Assembly: GCF_024505045.1 (NCBI RefSeq)
Contig: NZ_JANIBM010000002.1
Coordinates: forward strand, 62,001 to 126,000
Source: Methylomonas aurea
GTDB taxonomy: Bacteria > Pseudomonadota > Gammaproteobacteria > Methylococcales > Methylomonadaceae
DNA length: 64,000 bases
Direction: 5' to 3'
A model generated the notes under the pieces. The model was given only the letters and a program-made list of their open reading frames with translations, was not told the origin of the DNA and searched no databases. The position numbers were made by a program, and so were the translations under genes. Below are positions 38,801 through 46,968 of this stretch, in pieces. The stretch's first letter is position 1. Each line of letters begins with the position of its first letter.

Positions 38801-41800
38801 AGATCGTCGATCCGGCAACGGGTAACAGCCGGTTCGCCGATCCCGGCAAATTAAAGGTGGCCGGCAATCTGACGCTGGACGCGGCCTACATCGGCGGCGG
38901 TAACGGCGCGACGACCAGTATCGATGCCGGCGGTTACCGGGTCGATTTGCTGGCCGGCAGTGCGTTGCCTGCCCAGTTGACTCCGGGTTTGGGTGGGCAA
39001 TGGTCCATCACCGGCGACAGTATCCAAGGCAGCGGCCGGTTTTTGCTGCCGTCCGGTAGCTTGAGCCTGCAAGCGCTGAACGGATCGGTCGCTCTCGAAA
39101 GCGGCAGCGTGGTCGATTTGTCCGGCCGGGCTCTGGCCTTCGCCGACGCGGTCAAATACTCCGCCGGCGGCAATTTGGCCCTGCAGGCCAGCAACGGCGA
39201 CGTGGCGCTGAAATCCGGCACCCAAATCAATCTCGGCGGCGGCCAACGCAGCGTGAACGGTGCAACCTACCAGGCCGCCGACGCCGGCCGAATGCTCGTC
39301 AGCGCGGTTCAAGGCAAATTCGATTGGCAAGGCACTATCGACGGCAAAGCCACGCTGCATACCGATGCTAATTTCAAGCAGGCCAGCCTGGCGCTGGACG
39401 TTAAAGATCTGGGCGATATTTCCACGTTGAGCGCAAAACTGGCTCAGGCTGGCTTTGCCGAACAAGTGGCTTTGAAACAAAGCAGCGGCGATATCTTGCT
39501 GAATGACGGCAATACCTTGAGCGCTCGCCAATTGGTTTTAGAGGCCGATCAGGGCGCCGTAACGATTGCGGGTACTTTGAACGCTTCCGCCGCCAAGGCC
39601 GGCAGCATCGACGTTTATGGCCGCAATGGCATCAACCTGGCCGCGACCGGCCGCATCCTGGCCCAGGCCACGGCCAGCGGCGAAAGCGGCGGCCAAGTCG
39701 CGCTGGATACGCTGCACCGCGACGATGCCGGCAGCGGTTTGCTGGACTTGTCGGCGGCGGGCGGTTTGATAGACCTATCGGGCGCTGCCGGCGCTAGCGG
39801 CGGTGCGCTGCATTTGCGTAGCGGACGCAACGGCAACCAAGTCAACATTTCGGCTATCGATGCGACGATTACCGGTGCCGATCCGCTGCGCAGCGCAGTC
39901 GAAGCCGTGCGGGTTTATGCCGGCGTATCGACGATTACCAGCGACCTTATCGCTACCTGGCGCGACCAAACCGCCGAGTTCATGCAAAACCGGCCGGTAT
40001 TGAGCGGTCTGTCGGCCGCCAATTTGGAGCTGCTGCCCGGTATTGAGGTGCGTAGCAGCGGAAATCTGGCGCTGGCTGACAATTGGGATTTCATGGCCGG
40101 CCAGTGGGCCGATAATGCCATCGACTGGCATTCGGACTGGCGCTACGGCGACCGGCAATTGCCCGGTTTCCTGACTTTGCGCGCCGCCGGACAATTGAAC
40201 GTCAACGCTTCGCTGAGCGACGCCTTTGCCAATACGTCGTTGCCGGGCCAGGAACAACAGGATCTGGAAGCGGCGTTGGGCAGTAAACTGCTGAGCAAAG
40301 ACTTGCTGCAACCCGGCCTGTCCTGGAGTTACAAGCTGATTGCCGGGCAGGACGTGAATCTGGCGGCCGCTCGCGGCGCTGAGCAGGTCAAAGTCAGAAC
40401 CGGGACCGGATCGATCGACATCGACGCCGGCGGCAGTATCCGTTTCCTGCCGAAAACCGGCGATAGCCAGGCCGCGGCGGCGGTTTACACGATGGGTACC
40501 GCCGCGCTCTACAGTCGCAACCAGTTGTTGAAAGGCGAGATTCCGGGCATCCCGGCGCAAAATGCCGGCGAGAGCGTGCAAAATTATTTGGCCCGCCTCA
40601 GCCCGGAGCAATTGAACCGGGTATTGCGTTACGGTTTGCTGGATCAGGACAGCATCGTGCAGGGCATTGCCTTGTATGCCGAGTTTCCGACTCAAGGCGG
40701 CAACATCGGTTTGCGCGCCGGCGGCGATATCAGCGGCATCCAAACCGGCCAGAGCATCGGCGATTGGCTGGTGCGCGACGGCCAATGGCAGGCCGGCAGC
40801 GATACCAACCAAGCCACGGCCTGGGGCATCAATATCAGCGGCAACCGCGATTTCGAGCAACTGGAACCCGATGCCGACGGCAATATGCTGTTTGCCGGCG
40901 CCAACCGCTACTTCAATCAGAACGTTGGCGCCTTGGCCGGCGGTAACGTCAATGTCGTTGCCGGCGGCAATATCAATAATCTGTCGGTGATGATTCCCAC
41001 CACCGGCAAACCGCTCGGCACGATAGACGCAAACGGCCGCTGGTTGCAGACCGGCACCTTTATCAACGGCGGCGGCGACCTCAGCGTGGTTGCCGGTAAC
41101 GATATCGTCGCCGGCGAGTTTTACGCCGGCCGCGGCCGCGCCGAGCTGATCGCCGGCGGCAGCATTGCCAAAGGCGCCGTGCCGGGGTCGGCGCAAACCG
41201 TCGGCGTCATGCTGGATGTCGGCGACGCCGAGTTCCAGGTCAGGGCTCGCCGCGATATCGAATTGGCCGCCGCGTTGAGTCCGACCGCGCTGAAACAGAA
41301 GATTCCGAGTTTTCCCGGCGACGGCGTCGATAGCCGGTTCTTCAGCTATACCGCGCACAGCGCCGTAAACCTGACCTCAATCGCCGGCAATCTGTTTTTC
41401 CAAAACGACTACGACGCGATCAAAGCTGTAAAGAAATTGTCGTCTAACGATGGCAGCGGATTCGAGTATTTCGTATACCCGGCGACGCTAAGGGCAGCGG
41501 CGCTGAGCGGCGATGTCCGCATCAACGGTTCCATGACCCTGTTTCCCGATGCGGCCGGCGATCTGGAATTGCTGGCCAACGGTAACATCGGCTCGGATAC
41601 GCCGCTGGCATTGGCGAAAAAGATCAGCGTCAACATGTCCGATACCGATCCGGCTTTATTGCCCGGCATTGCCAATCCGGCGCGGAATTTGGACGGCGAT
41701 TACGTGTCCGGCAACATTCAGGCGCAACAGTTGCTGGATGCCAATTCGCCGAAGCCGGCGACGATACATGCGGCGGTGCCGGTGCATCTGCACGACCAGA

Positions 41801-43179
41801 CTCGGCCGCTGATCGTGGCGAAAACCGGCAGCATCGGCTTTGCCGCCGGTCTGGAGGCGACTTTCCATATGCCGCAGGCGGCCAGTTTCATCGCCGGCCG
41901 CGACATCAACAACCTGTCGGTCAACGGCCAGAATTTATCGAGCAGCGATGCCACGTTGATTATGGCCGGCGGCAACATCAATTTCGATACCGTCACCGAC
42001 AGCAACGGCAACGTGGTGTTCACCCGCAACAATCCGCAATTCTTCCGCCTGGGCGGACCCGGCCATTTGCAGGTGGTAGCTGGCGGCGACGTGGTGTTGG
42101 GCAGTTCCGGCGGGATTCAGACTGTCGGCAATTTATTGAATCCGGGCTTAGGCAACATCGGCGCCAGCATCGATTTGCTGGCCGGTACCGCCGGCGGCAT
42201 CGATCTGGCCGGATTCGCCGATAAATACCGTGCGTTGTATCCCGAATGGTTAAACGGTCTGGACAACTTGACCTCATCGGAAAGTCAGCGTTATCTCGGT
42301 AACGTGCTGGCGGTACTGTTCACCGAAATCGACCAATCGGCCAAAGCGGCCGCCGCGGCAGGGGAGGGCCAACGGGCCGCGCAGTATAAACGCGGTTTCG
42401 ATGCGATTCAGGCCTTGTTCCCGAATGCCGAATATAGCGGCGATGTCAGTCTGGTGTTCAGCGCCGTGAAAACGCTGGCCGGCGGTAGCATCAACATCGC
42501 GGTGCCGGGCGGCAAGCTCGACGTCGGCCTGACCGGGAAAAAAGCCGCCGACGAATTGGGTATCGTCGTGCAACAGGCCGGCAATCTCAATATCTTTACC
42601 CGCGACAACGTCAACGTCAACCAATCGCGGGTGTTTACCCTGGGCGGCGGCAACATCGTGGCCTGGTCTTCCAAAGGCGATATCGACGCCGGCAAGGGTG
42701 CCAAGTCAGCCTTGTCGGCGCCGAAGCCGATCACCTCGGTCGATGCCAACGGCAACATCGTCACGGTATTTCCGCCGATCATTTCCGGTAGCGGGATCCA
42801 GGCCATCGGCGGCGGCAACGTCACGCTGGCGGCGCCGCAAGGCGTGGTCGACGCCGGCGAGGCCGGCATCAGCGGCGGCGACATCACCATCGCCGCCACC
42901 GCCGTGATCGGCGCTTCCAACATTCAGGCCAGCGGTACCTCGACCGGCGTACCTACTGCCGTGGCTGCGCCGGTCGTGCCGACCGGCGCCGATAGCGCCG
43001 CCGCCGGTGCCGCCAGATCGGCCGGGGAAGCGCCGGCCGCCGGCAACAAGGATGCCGACGGCAAAAACGGCGGCGGCGACAAAAAAGCGCCGGTCGCAGT
43101 GCTGAGTACCGATATCGTCGGTTACGGCCAGTGCAGCGTCGGCGATATCCGCGACGGCAAGGCCGGTTGCGGCGGTTAA
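32806..43179 (+). CDS. Giant filamentous-haemagglutinin-type exoprotein TpsA, copy 2
   Basis: 3,457 residues. The signal peptide is extended (about 1-42, ending AAPAAA/DSPLPE). The TPS domain has VLDWKSFNIDKGYSVEF, TSIALNNI and the NPNGI-like NQNGFLFGKD. The body is the same kind of beta-helix as copy 1, with TLLPARYALLPGAYLVTP near residue 1567 and a matching distal conserved region (NQNVGALAGGNVNVVAGG). The C-terminus differs: a Gly/Ala/Lys-rich stretch and then YGQC-SVGDIRDGKAG-CGG, a Cys pair eleven residues apart. Paired C-terminal cysteines anchor the HMW1 adhesin of Haemophilus in its TpsB pore, so this protein may stay tethered to the cell. The start has a weak ribosome site. Confidence 0.9.
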   Translation: MRHQPLLSSDLPLSQPKPLAVAIRSLIAGGLVFGAGAAPAAADSPLPEALNPAALASSGQASASVTGTAMTINQATNKAVLDWKSFNIDKGYSVEFKQPSSTSIALNNIHQQDASKIFGSLTANGQVYLINQNGFLFGKDSQVNVNALVASTLKISQADFEAGITKVFDLNKNTNNFANSAAALKGNGELFLKNANGEYVKDAAGNKVKIEIFVQQGASIKTRGEGGRVILAAPSITNAGTIETPDGQTILAAATDKVYLQEASDDPNVRGLLVEVGTGGDVNNVGKIIAQRGNASLIGFAVNQKGIASATTSVQLNGSVRLLAREGIQTPSSVGGKLLGKSTKRNSVLPGQEQLGTSATVDLAENSRTSVDLDTDKTLTAIDAQEQTPSYIQVSAHKVYMRNGSLIEAKSGDVELQALDNLSNPAEKGSARIFLDSGAKIDVSGVKNVAQSADSNVVEVELRKNELRDAPLQRDGVLYGKKVKVDIRDAHLVYDADGKLVSAAIPVADIKGAVDRVAKNIDQRSTSGGSISLLSSGDVVAKAGSTLDVSGGSVAYQGGNIVTSNLAAGNRIFNIADADPDLAYDSLFNYQHYSPGYVEGKAGGQLQINAYEALLEGTLQGRTVTGALQRHPEQWAAGSSLLIDLINGNDFSKQNVTFDSRAVVQSLGPTDPIPRRNSGNPAPVALNINSDTLRNAGFRNLTVRANGDLLLADGNRIDLPAGASLDLTARNFELRGSIVAPSGSVNLQPVVMGQVIQPAAIRLAAGASIDVSGLWINDGLDMQQGRGLSPIAIDAGSVNLRSEQRDLILETGSRIVADGGAWRKANSHVEAGQAGSIVLRAQTHLAGVTPASLILNGNLQAWGLAQGGKLHLESNEVVIGSAGDAPPRAGTAKPLLLAPGFFQQGGFADFDIVANRYGLKVADNVRIELQPRNRQLLASSGAAASGSKLVDVSREISLPEHLRKPVSLNLSYAEIAQHSPGEHLSIGNGASIRTGIGGSVTLNSSTSIFLNGVIDTPAGDIALNIVNPPLVIGFDDAQGIWLGSESRLSARGALLRQPSAAGLLAGQVLAGGSVTLAANRGYIVGRAGSQIDVSGSAAELDIPQLRNGRQTYVRQTIASAGGSIDLTAGEGMLADTALHAASGGAGAAGGSLTVALDRGLRGKPELPINGSLFPDDRKPNQPYRIEISAADANSVPDGLATGAAIDPALFGGRALFNSRLINAAGFDSLAFEADSTRVGGQLNSGILFKGNVELRSGRQIVLDTPSLQSDGGTVQLNSVYLALGSSQSRVGANTAPAASAGSGRFTANAKAVDLVGGLAFNGFDAIRINSSGDMRLRGLLGSTQKDYIGRLNVAGDLTLQANQLYPGTLTAYLIDAGSRSVTFLNSVASQTPVYSAGGSLTVNAANIYQRGTLKAPFGSLTLNAANTLQLAVGSVTSVSADGLLVPFGRGSGGTDWLYPLDSGQTANIVVNAPPEKSLHLTGTDVDLQQGALIDLSGGGDLYAYEFIPGPGGSKDALAAGNGSFAVLPGFNSSLTPYDPLESAGSGLHNGDSVYLAAGSGLAEGWYTLLPARYALLPGAYLVTPVAGSQDAVVNTTNNAGSPVVVGRYGVAGTAIADNRSSSFLVEPGAIARTRSQYIDYYAGKFFSDKAAAAGQAAPQLPGDAGSLVLSAQRSLKLAADLAAQPALRGAGGQVDITGNRLAVVGNSADLAGLDSGTVGLLASDLNKFNAPSLLLGGQRSKEAKGQRLTVSTNKLTVAGNAVLQGQEILLAATDLVQVAAGAQLLGIGSDGQGGGQLLVSNAAGGSDGALLRVAAGGQAEVSRDQTVSGNRGELVVDAGALIKTSGSALLDATKNTVFDGSIDMAGAALALNAGRISIGAAPANTPGLVLANTAFDLKELRLNSRGDFDIYGGVDLDVDNLLISAAAINGFANQGAAANINADSIVLTNLGASSNRSGSGNGTLNLNADDIRLGAGSYRISGFDNVNFKANAGIGGIGQIVDPATGNSRFADPGKLKVAGNLTLDAAYIGGGNGATTSIDAGGYRVDLLAGSALPAQLTPGLGGQWSITGDSIQGSGRFLLPSGSLSLQALNGSVALESGSVVDLSGRALAFADAVKYSAGGNLALQASNGDVALKSGTQINLGGGQRSVNGATYQAADAGRMLVSAVQGKFDWQGTIDGKATLHTDANFKQASLALDVKDLGDISTLSAKLAQAGFAEQVALKQSSGDILLNDGNTLSARQLVLEADQGAVTIAGTLNASAAKAGSIDVYGRNGINLAATGRILAQATASGESGGQVALDTLHRDDAGSGLLDLSAAGGLIDLSGAAGASGGALHLRSGRNGNQVNISAIDATITGADPLRSAVEAVRVYAGVSTITSDLIATWRDQTAEFMQNRPVLSGLSAANLELLPGIEVRSSGNLALADNWDFMAGQWADNAIDWHSDWRYGDRQLPGFLTLRAAGQLNVNASLSDAFANTSLPGQEQQDLEAALGSKLLSKDLLQPGLSWSYKLIAGQDVNLAAARGAEQVKVRTGTGSIDIDAGGSIRFLPKTGDSQAAAAVYTMGTAALYSRNQLLKGEIPGIPAQNAGESVQNYLARLSPEQLNRVLRYGLLDQDSIVQGIALYAEFPTQGGNIGLRAGGDISGIQTGQSIGDWLVRDGQWQAGSDTNQATAWGINISGNRDFEQLEPDADGNMLFAGANRYFNQNVGALAGGNVNVVAGGNINNLSVMIPTTGKPLGTIDANGRWLQTGTFINGGGDLSVVAGNDIVAGEFYAGRGRAELIAGGSIAKGAVPGSAQTVGVMLDVGDAEFQVRARRDIELAAALSPTALKQKIPSFPGDGVDSRFFSYTAHSAVNLTSIAGNLFFQNDYDAIKAVKKLSSNDGSGFEYFVYPATLRAAALSGDVRINGSMTLFPDAAGDLELLANGNIGSDTPLALAKKISVNMSDTDPALLPGIANPARNLDGDYVSGNIQAQQLLDANSPKPATIHAAVPVHLHDQTRPLIVAKTGSIGFAAGLEATFHMPQAASFIAGRDINNLSVNGQNLSSSDATLIMAGGNINFDTVTDSNGNVVFTRNNPQFFRLGGPGHLQVVAGGDVVLGSSGGIQTVGNLLNPGLGNIGASIDLLAGTAGGIDLAGFADKYRALYPEWLNGLDNLTSSESQRYLGNVLAVLFTEIDQSAKAAAAAGEGQRAAQYKRGFDAIQALFPNAEYSGDVSLVFSAVKTLAGGSINIAVPGGKLDVGLTGKKAADELGIVVQQAGNLNIFTRDNVNVNQSRVFTLGGGNIVAWSSKGDIDAGKGAKSALSAPKPITSVDANGNIVTVFPPIISGSGIQAIGGGNVTLAAPQGVVDAGEAGISGGDITIAATAVIGASNIQASGTSTGVPTAVAAPVVPTGADSAAAGAARSAGEAPAAGNKDADGKNGGGDKKAPVAVLSTDIVGYGQCSVGDIRDGKAGCGG

Positions 43180-43202
43180 ACCGCCATAGCGCCCGCCAAG
43201 GC

Positions 43203-43231
43203 AAATCCCGGCTCAGGCCGGGATTTTTTTT
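43203..43231 (+). terminator. Intrinsic terminator after tpsA2
   Basis: AAATCCCGGC and GCCGGGATTT form a perfect 10-bp stem with loop TCAG, followed by a T-run to 43231. It separates tpsA2 from the exbB2 operon. Confidence 0.93.
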
Positions 43232-43330
43232 GCCGGAACACGGCGGCCTGTTGGGTGGAAGGCAAAGCGTGTTGCCGGGCCAGCAATGTTGCGGCGACTG
43301 TTGGAATATCAGCACATGATCAGCAACAAA

Positions 43331-43346
43331 TGCTGTTAAATCAGCA
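43331..43346. promoter_or_regulatory. Palindrome TGCTGT-N4-TCAGCA, putative activator site
   Basis: One mismatch from a perfect dyad and nearly the same as the palindrome at 29510. It ends 50 bases before the -24 element at 43397. Two more TCAGCA half-sites lie just upstream (43307-43325). Confidence 0.5.
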
Positions 43347-43396
43347 GGACATAAGCAGTCTTAAGGGTAAGTCATTGATTATTGGAAAATTCTGAT

Positions 43397-43412
43397 TGGC
43401 ACGCTTACTGCA
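43397..43412 (+). promoter_or_regulatory. Sigma-54 (-24/-12) promoter of the exbB2 operon
   Basis: TGGCACG, four bases, CTGCA; GG and GC are ten bases apart with one deviation in the -12 half. It lies about 110 bases before the ATG at 43524, after the tpsA2 terminator. Confidence 0.75.
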
Positions 43413-43523
43413 AAATCTAAAGCAAGCCGCTGTTACCAAGCGTTCATGAGCCGCTTAGGCAAATCCGATTAGCTTGCGACCGAGCGGCGATTCGCCTAGC
43501 CATAATTTCGATTGCAGAATTCA

Positions 43524-45365
43524 ATGTTTAAAAAGTCATACCTGTTCGGCTGTGCCGTTTTGTGTTTTCCATTGCTCGCCCAAGCCTGGTGGAACGACGA
43601 CTGGAACTCGCGCCGGCAAGTAGCGGTGGATGCATCGGCGACCGGAGCCGACATCCAGGAAACCTTGGCCGAGGTGCCGGTGCTGGTGCGGCTGCACGCC
43701 GGCAACTTCGGCTACTTTGCCGAGCTGGCCGAGAACGGCCGCGACTTGCGTGCATTGAAAGACGACCAAAACCCGTTGGCCTACCAGGTCGAGCAGGTCG
43801 ACGCCTTGAGCGAAATCGGCCTGGTCTGGGTCAAGCTGCCGCAAGTGCGCGGCGGCGTCGCCACCGACGACTTCTGGCTGTACTACGGCAACGCCAATGC
43901 CGCGGACGGTTCGGACGGCAAGGGCTTGTACGATCTCGCCCAGGGCCTGGTGTACCACTTCAACGCCGCCGATACCCTGCCGCAGGATGCCACCGCCTAC
44001 GCCTCCCATGCCAGCGATTCCAAAGCCAGCATTCAAGCCGCCGGCTGGATTGGCGCCGCCGCCCAATTCACGGGTAGCGGGCCGATTACGGTAAATCCCT
44101 TGCCGCAATTGGCTTTTGCCGCCGACAAAGGCTGGACTTTCTCCGCCTGGCTGAAGATCGACCAGGCCAACCCGGCCGCGACCCTGCTCAGTGCCCAAGC
44201 CCCCGGCTTCGATCTGCGCTTGAACCTGCAAGGCAATACGCTAACTGCCGTGGCCGGTAACGCCAGCACCCCGGCGGCATCGCTGACTTTAGGAAAGTGG
44301 CAGCACATCTCCCTGGTGCTGCGCCCGGAAAACCTGGCCGCCTACACCGGTGTCAAGGCCGCGCAAAACCCCGCCAGTTACGCGCCGCCGCAAATCCTGG
44401 AACTGTACCTCGACGGCGTTTCGGTCGGTACGGTCAAAACCCAATTGAGTGCCGGCCAACCCGCGATTCGCCTCGGTGACAACTATCAAGGCTGGCTGGA
44501 CGAAGTGCAGATCGCCGCCACCGCCCGTAGCGCCGACTGGCTCAAATTCGCCTACCGCAGCCAAAGCCCGGATTTCGCCGTGCTCAGCCACGGCCAGGAC
44601 GAGTCCAACAGCAGCGGCGACGGCGGCCACTTCATGGTCATCGTCCAAAACGTTACCGTCGACGGCTGGGTCGTGATCGGTTTAACCCTGATCATGCTGA
44701 TTGTCGCCGTCATCGTCATGGTCAGCAAAACCCTGGTCATCAACCGGATCGGCAAGGACAACCGCGCTTTTCTCGACCAATACCGCCGGCTGGATCCGAA
44801 CAGTCTGGGCTCTCTCGACCAGGACGAAACCGCCGAGGAACAGGAATTGGGCGAGTCGGATCTGCTGACCGCTCTGGTCGGCAAACATGACCACTTCCAG
44901 AGTTCGGTGCTGTACCACCTGTACCACACCGCGATCCAGGAACTGAACAAACTGCAAGGCAACGCCGACCAGGTGGTGACCCGCGAAGCTTGGGATTATC
45001 TGCGGGTCAAGCTCGACAGCCAGATCGTCCACGAAGGCCAACGCCTGAACCGGCATATGGTGCTGCTGACCATCGCCATCGCCGGCGGCCCGTTCCTGGG
45101 CCTGCTGGGCACCGTGGTCGGGGTGATGATCACCTTCGCCGCCATCGCCGCCTCGGGCGACGTCAACATCAATTCCATCGCCCCCGGTATCGCCGCCGCC
45201 TTGCTGGCGACCGTGGCCGGCCTGGCCGTCGCGATCCCGGCGCTGTTTGCCTACAACTACCTGTTGACCCAGATCAAAGACATTACCGCCAGCATGCGGG
45301 TTTTTGCCGATGAGTTTCTGGCCATTTTATCCATGCGCGCCGCCCGCCAGGCGGCAGGGAACTAA
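43524..45365 (+). CDS. DUF2341-LamG-ExbB/TolQ fusion proton channel, copy 2
   Basis: 613 residues from the ATG at 43524; a TTG four codons upstream is less likely. The layout is the same as copy 1: signal peptide ending AQA, WWNDDWNSRRQ, DUF2341-type domain, LamG-like domain with GWTFSAWLKI and WLDEVQIA, a membrane helix starting VDGWVVIGLTLIM, a cytoplasmic segment, and the ExbB core with GGPFLGLLGTVVGVMITF ending ALFAYNYLL. The ExbB part is far better conserved between copies than the ectodomain, which suggests the two sense different ligands while driving the same kind of motor. exbD follows after three bases. Confidence 0.88.
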   Translation: MFKKSYLFGCAVLCFPLLAQAWWNDDWNSRRQVAVDASATGADIQETLAEVPVLVRLHAGNFGYFAELAENGRDLRALKDDQNPLAYQVEQVDALSEIGLVWVKLPQVRGGVATDDFWLYYGNANAADGSDGKGLYDLAQGLVYHFNAADTLPQDATAYASHASDSKASIQAAGWIGAAAQFTGSGPITVNPLPQLAFAADKGWTFSAWLKIDQANPAATLLSAQAPGFDLRLNLQGNTLTAVAGNASTPAASLTLGKWQHISLVLRPENLAAYTGVKAAQNPASYAPPQILELYLDGVSVGTVKTQLSAGQPAIRLGDNYQGWLDEVQIAATARSADWLKFAYRSQSPDFAVLSHGQDESNSSGDGGHFMVIVQNVTVDGWVVIGLTLIMLIVAVIVMVSKTLVINRIGKDNRAFLDQYRRLDPNSLGSLDQDETAEEQELGESDLLTALVGKHDHFQSSVLYHLYHTAIQELNKLQGNADQVVTREAWDYLRVKLDSQIVHEGQRLNRHMVLLTIAIAGGPFLGLLGTVVGVMITFAAIAASGDVNINSIAPGIAAALLATVAGLAVAIPALFAYNYLLTQIKDITASMRVFADEFLAILSMRAARQAAGN

Positions 45366-45368
45366 GCG

Positions 45369-45773
45369 ATGAAAGTCGAAGAAGAAGGCAAGGTATACGA
45401 CGACATCAACATCACGCCGATGCTGGACGTGGCCTACGTGCTATTGCTGATTTTCATCATCATGACCACCGCCACCGTGCAGGGCATCACCGTCAATTTA
45501 CCCAAGGCCAGCAGCACGCCGAGCCTGTCCAAACCCAAGACCAAGGCGATTTCGATCACCCCGGACGGCAGCGTTTATCTCGACACCTACCCGGTGTCGT
45601 TGCAGGAACTGGAAACCCGGCTGGCGCAGTACAAGGCGGCGACGCCGGACCTGCCGGTGGTGGTCAAAGCCGATGCCAGCGTGCAGTACCAGAAGGTGAT
45701 CGAGGTACTGGATATTGTCACCCGGTTGCAGATTAGTCAGTTGGGGTTGGTGACGCAGAAGTTGGTGAAGTGA
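45369..45773 (+). CDS. exbD: ExbD/TolR-family biopolymer transport protein, copy 2
   Basis: 134 residues, the same length as copy 1 and closely similar throughout. The essential Asp is residue 20 in INITPMLDVAYVLL, and the periplasmic domain ends LGLVTQKLVK. The three-base spacing to the ExbB-type gene indicates translational coupling. tonB, adjacent in copy 1, is here 495 bases away because a repeat element lies between them. Confidence 0.93.
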   Translation: MKVEEEGKVYDDINITPMLDVAYVLLLIFIIMTTATVQGITVNLPKASSTPSLSKPKTKAISITPDGSVYLDTYPVSLQELETRLAQYKAATPDLPVVVKADASVQYQKVIEVLDIVTRLQISQLGLVTQKLVK

Positions 45774-45780
45774 GGGGAGA

Positions 45781-46050
45781 TGGTGTCGCTGGCGCGACGG
45801 CGGGTTTGAATGCCGGTTCGCGGACCGGCGGCCGCGATACTTTCTTTTGCGTGGCCAAAAGAAAGTATCCAAAGAAAAGGCCACCCCGCTGCCGCTTGAG
45901 TCCTGCGCGCCGTCGGGTTTGAACGGGGTTTTCCGAAGGGGCTTCCCAGCCCCTGCGGAAAACGCGATGCATCCCTGCATCGCCCCTACGGGCTGATCCG
46001 TTCAAACCCGCCGGTGCTCGGCGCGGCAAAGGGGGAAGGAGACGCCCCGG
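45781..46050. repeat. Dispersed repeat element, copy A
   Basis: Begins with a GCTGGCGCGACG segment and contains a perfect 14-bp hairpin, GATACTTTCTTTTG/CAAAAGAAAGTATC (45836-45869). It continues AAAGAAAAGGCCACCCC and ends with CGGTGCTCGGCGCGGCAAAG. The same order appears in copy B downstream of tonB2, in the same orientation. Confidence 0.75.
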
Positions 46051-46090
46051 TGTTTGAAGTCACCCGGCGTAACGTGGCCGCAGGCGTAGG

Positions 46091-46113
46091 GTGGGCACGG
46101 TTTTTGTGCCCAC
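46091..46113. repeat. Palindromic repeat in the tonB2 leader
   Basis: GTGGGCAC and GTGCCCAC are perfect 8-bp arms around GGTTTTT. This is a common dispersed palindrome type and part of the 495-base insertion between exbD2 and tonB2. Confidence 0.55.
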
Positions 46114-46268
46114 GCGGCATAAAGCTGAACCAAGCTGCGTAGTAGGCCGGAATAAGTGCAATGTTTCCGGCACCGCGTGCTGATGCGGAATCCCAGCGGC
46201 TTGCCTAGGCCAGGGTGAATAGAGAGCAGGCAACCTCGGGTGCTGTGACAACGAATGATTGAAGCGAG

Positions 46269-46943
46269 ATGACAAACAAATACGCCTGGCTCCGGCGCTT
46301 GCCGGTGGTGTTGGGAATAGGGTTGAGCCTGTTGATCGGTTTGGGCGTGTGGTGGCTGGCGGATAAGTTCGAGAAGCCGCCGCAGACCAAAAAGCAGGTG
46401 CAACAGATCACGGTGATCCAGCCGCCGCCTCCGCCGCCCCCGCCGCCGGAGCAACCGCCGCCTCCCCCGGAGGAGATCAAGGAAGAGAAGATCGAAGAAC
46501 CTGAGCCGGAACCGGAGCCGGAACCTGCGCCGGAGCCGGACGAAGCGCCGCCGGCCGAGGATTTGGGGGTGGATGCCGACGGTACTGCCGGCAGCGACGG
46601 CTTTGGTTTGCAAGCCCGCAAGGGCGGCCGCTCGATCCTCGGCGGCGGTGGCGGCAACGCCATCCTCTGGTACGGCGGCCAGATCCAGCGCCAGGTCGAG
46701 ACCGGCCTGCAAAATCTGCTGGCCGACACGCCGGCAGCGCAAGCCGGCTACAGCGTGATCCTGGAAATCTGGGTCGGCCCGGACGGCCGCATCAGCCGCG
46801 GCGAACTGGCCAGCGGCAGCGGTAAAGTCGAAGTCGACCAGGCCCTGCGCACCGCGCTGCCGCGACTGCGCGCCAGCGTCGGCCGGCCGCCGCCGGAAAG
46901 CATGCCGCAACCGATTCGGATTCGGTTGAATTCGAGGGTTTAA
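46269..46943 (+). CDS. TonB-family energy transducer, copy 2
   Basis: 224 residues. A membrane anchor (about 12-31, VVLGIGLSLLIGLGVWWLA) is followed by polyproline runs (about 53-68), a Glu-Pro linker, the conserved block GSDGFGLQARKGG, and a TonB C-terminal domain with YSVILEIWVGPDGRISRGEL. It ends IRIRLNSRV. It pairs with the ExbB/ExbD proteins encoded upstream. Unlike copy 1, the gene is bracketed by two direct copies of a repeat element, so its coupling to exbD and to the porin gene has been loosened and it may need its own promoter. Confidence 0.87.
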   Translation: MTNKYAWLRRLPVVLGIGLSLLIGLGVWWLADKFEKPPQTKKQVQQITVIQPPPPPPPPPEQPPPPPEEIKEEKIEEPEPEPEPEPAPEPDEAPPAEDLGVDADGTAGSDGFGLQARKGGRSILGGGGGNAILWYGGQIQRQVETGLQNLLADTPAAQAGYSVILEIWVGPDGRISRGELASGSGKVEVDQALRTALPRLRASVGRPPPESMPQPIRIRLNSRV

Positions 46944-46968
46944 GCGATATCGCTTCAGTCCTTCGAGT

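Larger units (their letters stand above)
43180..43523. other. Intergenic region between tpsA2 and exbB2
   Basis: 344 bases holding the tpsA2 terminator, a cluster of TCAGCA-type half-sites with one palindrome, and a sigma-54 promoter. No coding frame is supported. Confidence 0.6.

Noticed and set aside
43265-43350. CRISPR-like spacing of TCAGCA repeats
   Set aside because: Units are only 6-8 bases with irregular spacing and mixed orientation; they fit regulator half-sites, not a CRISPR array.
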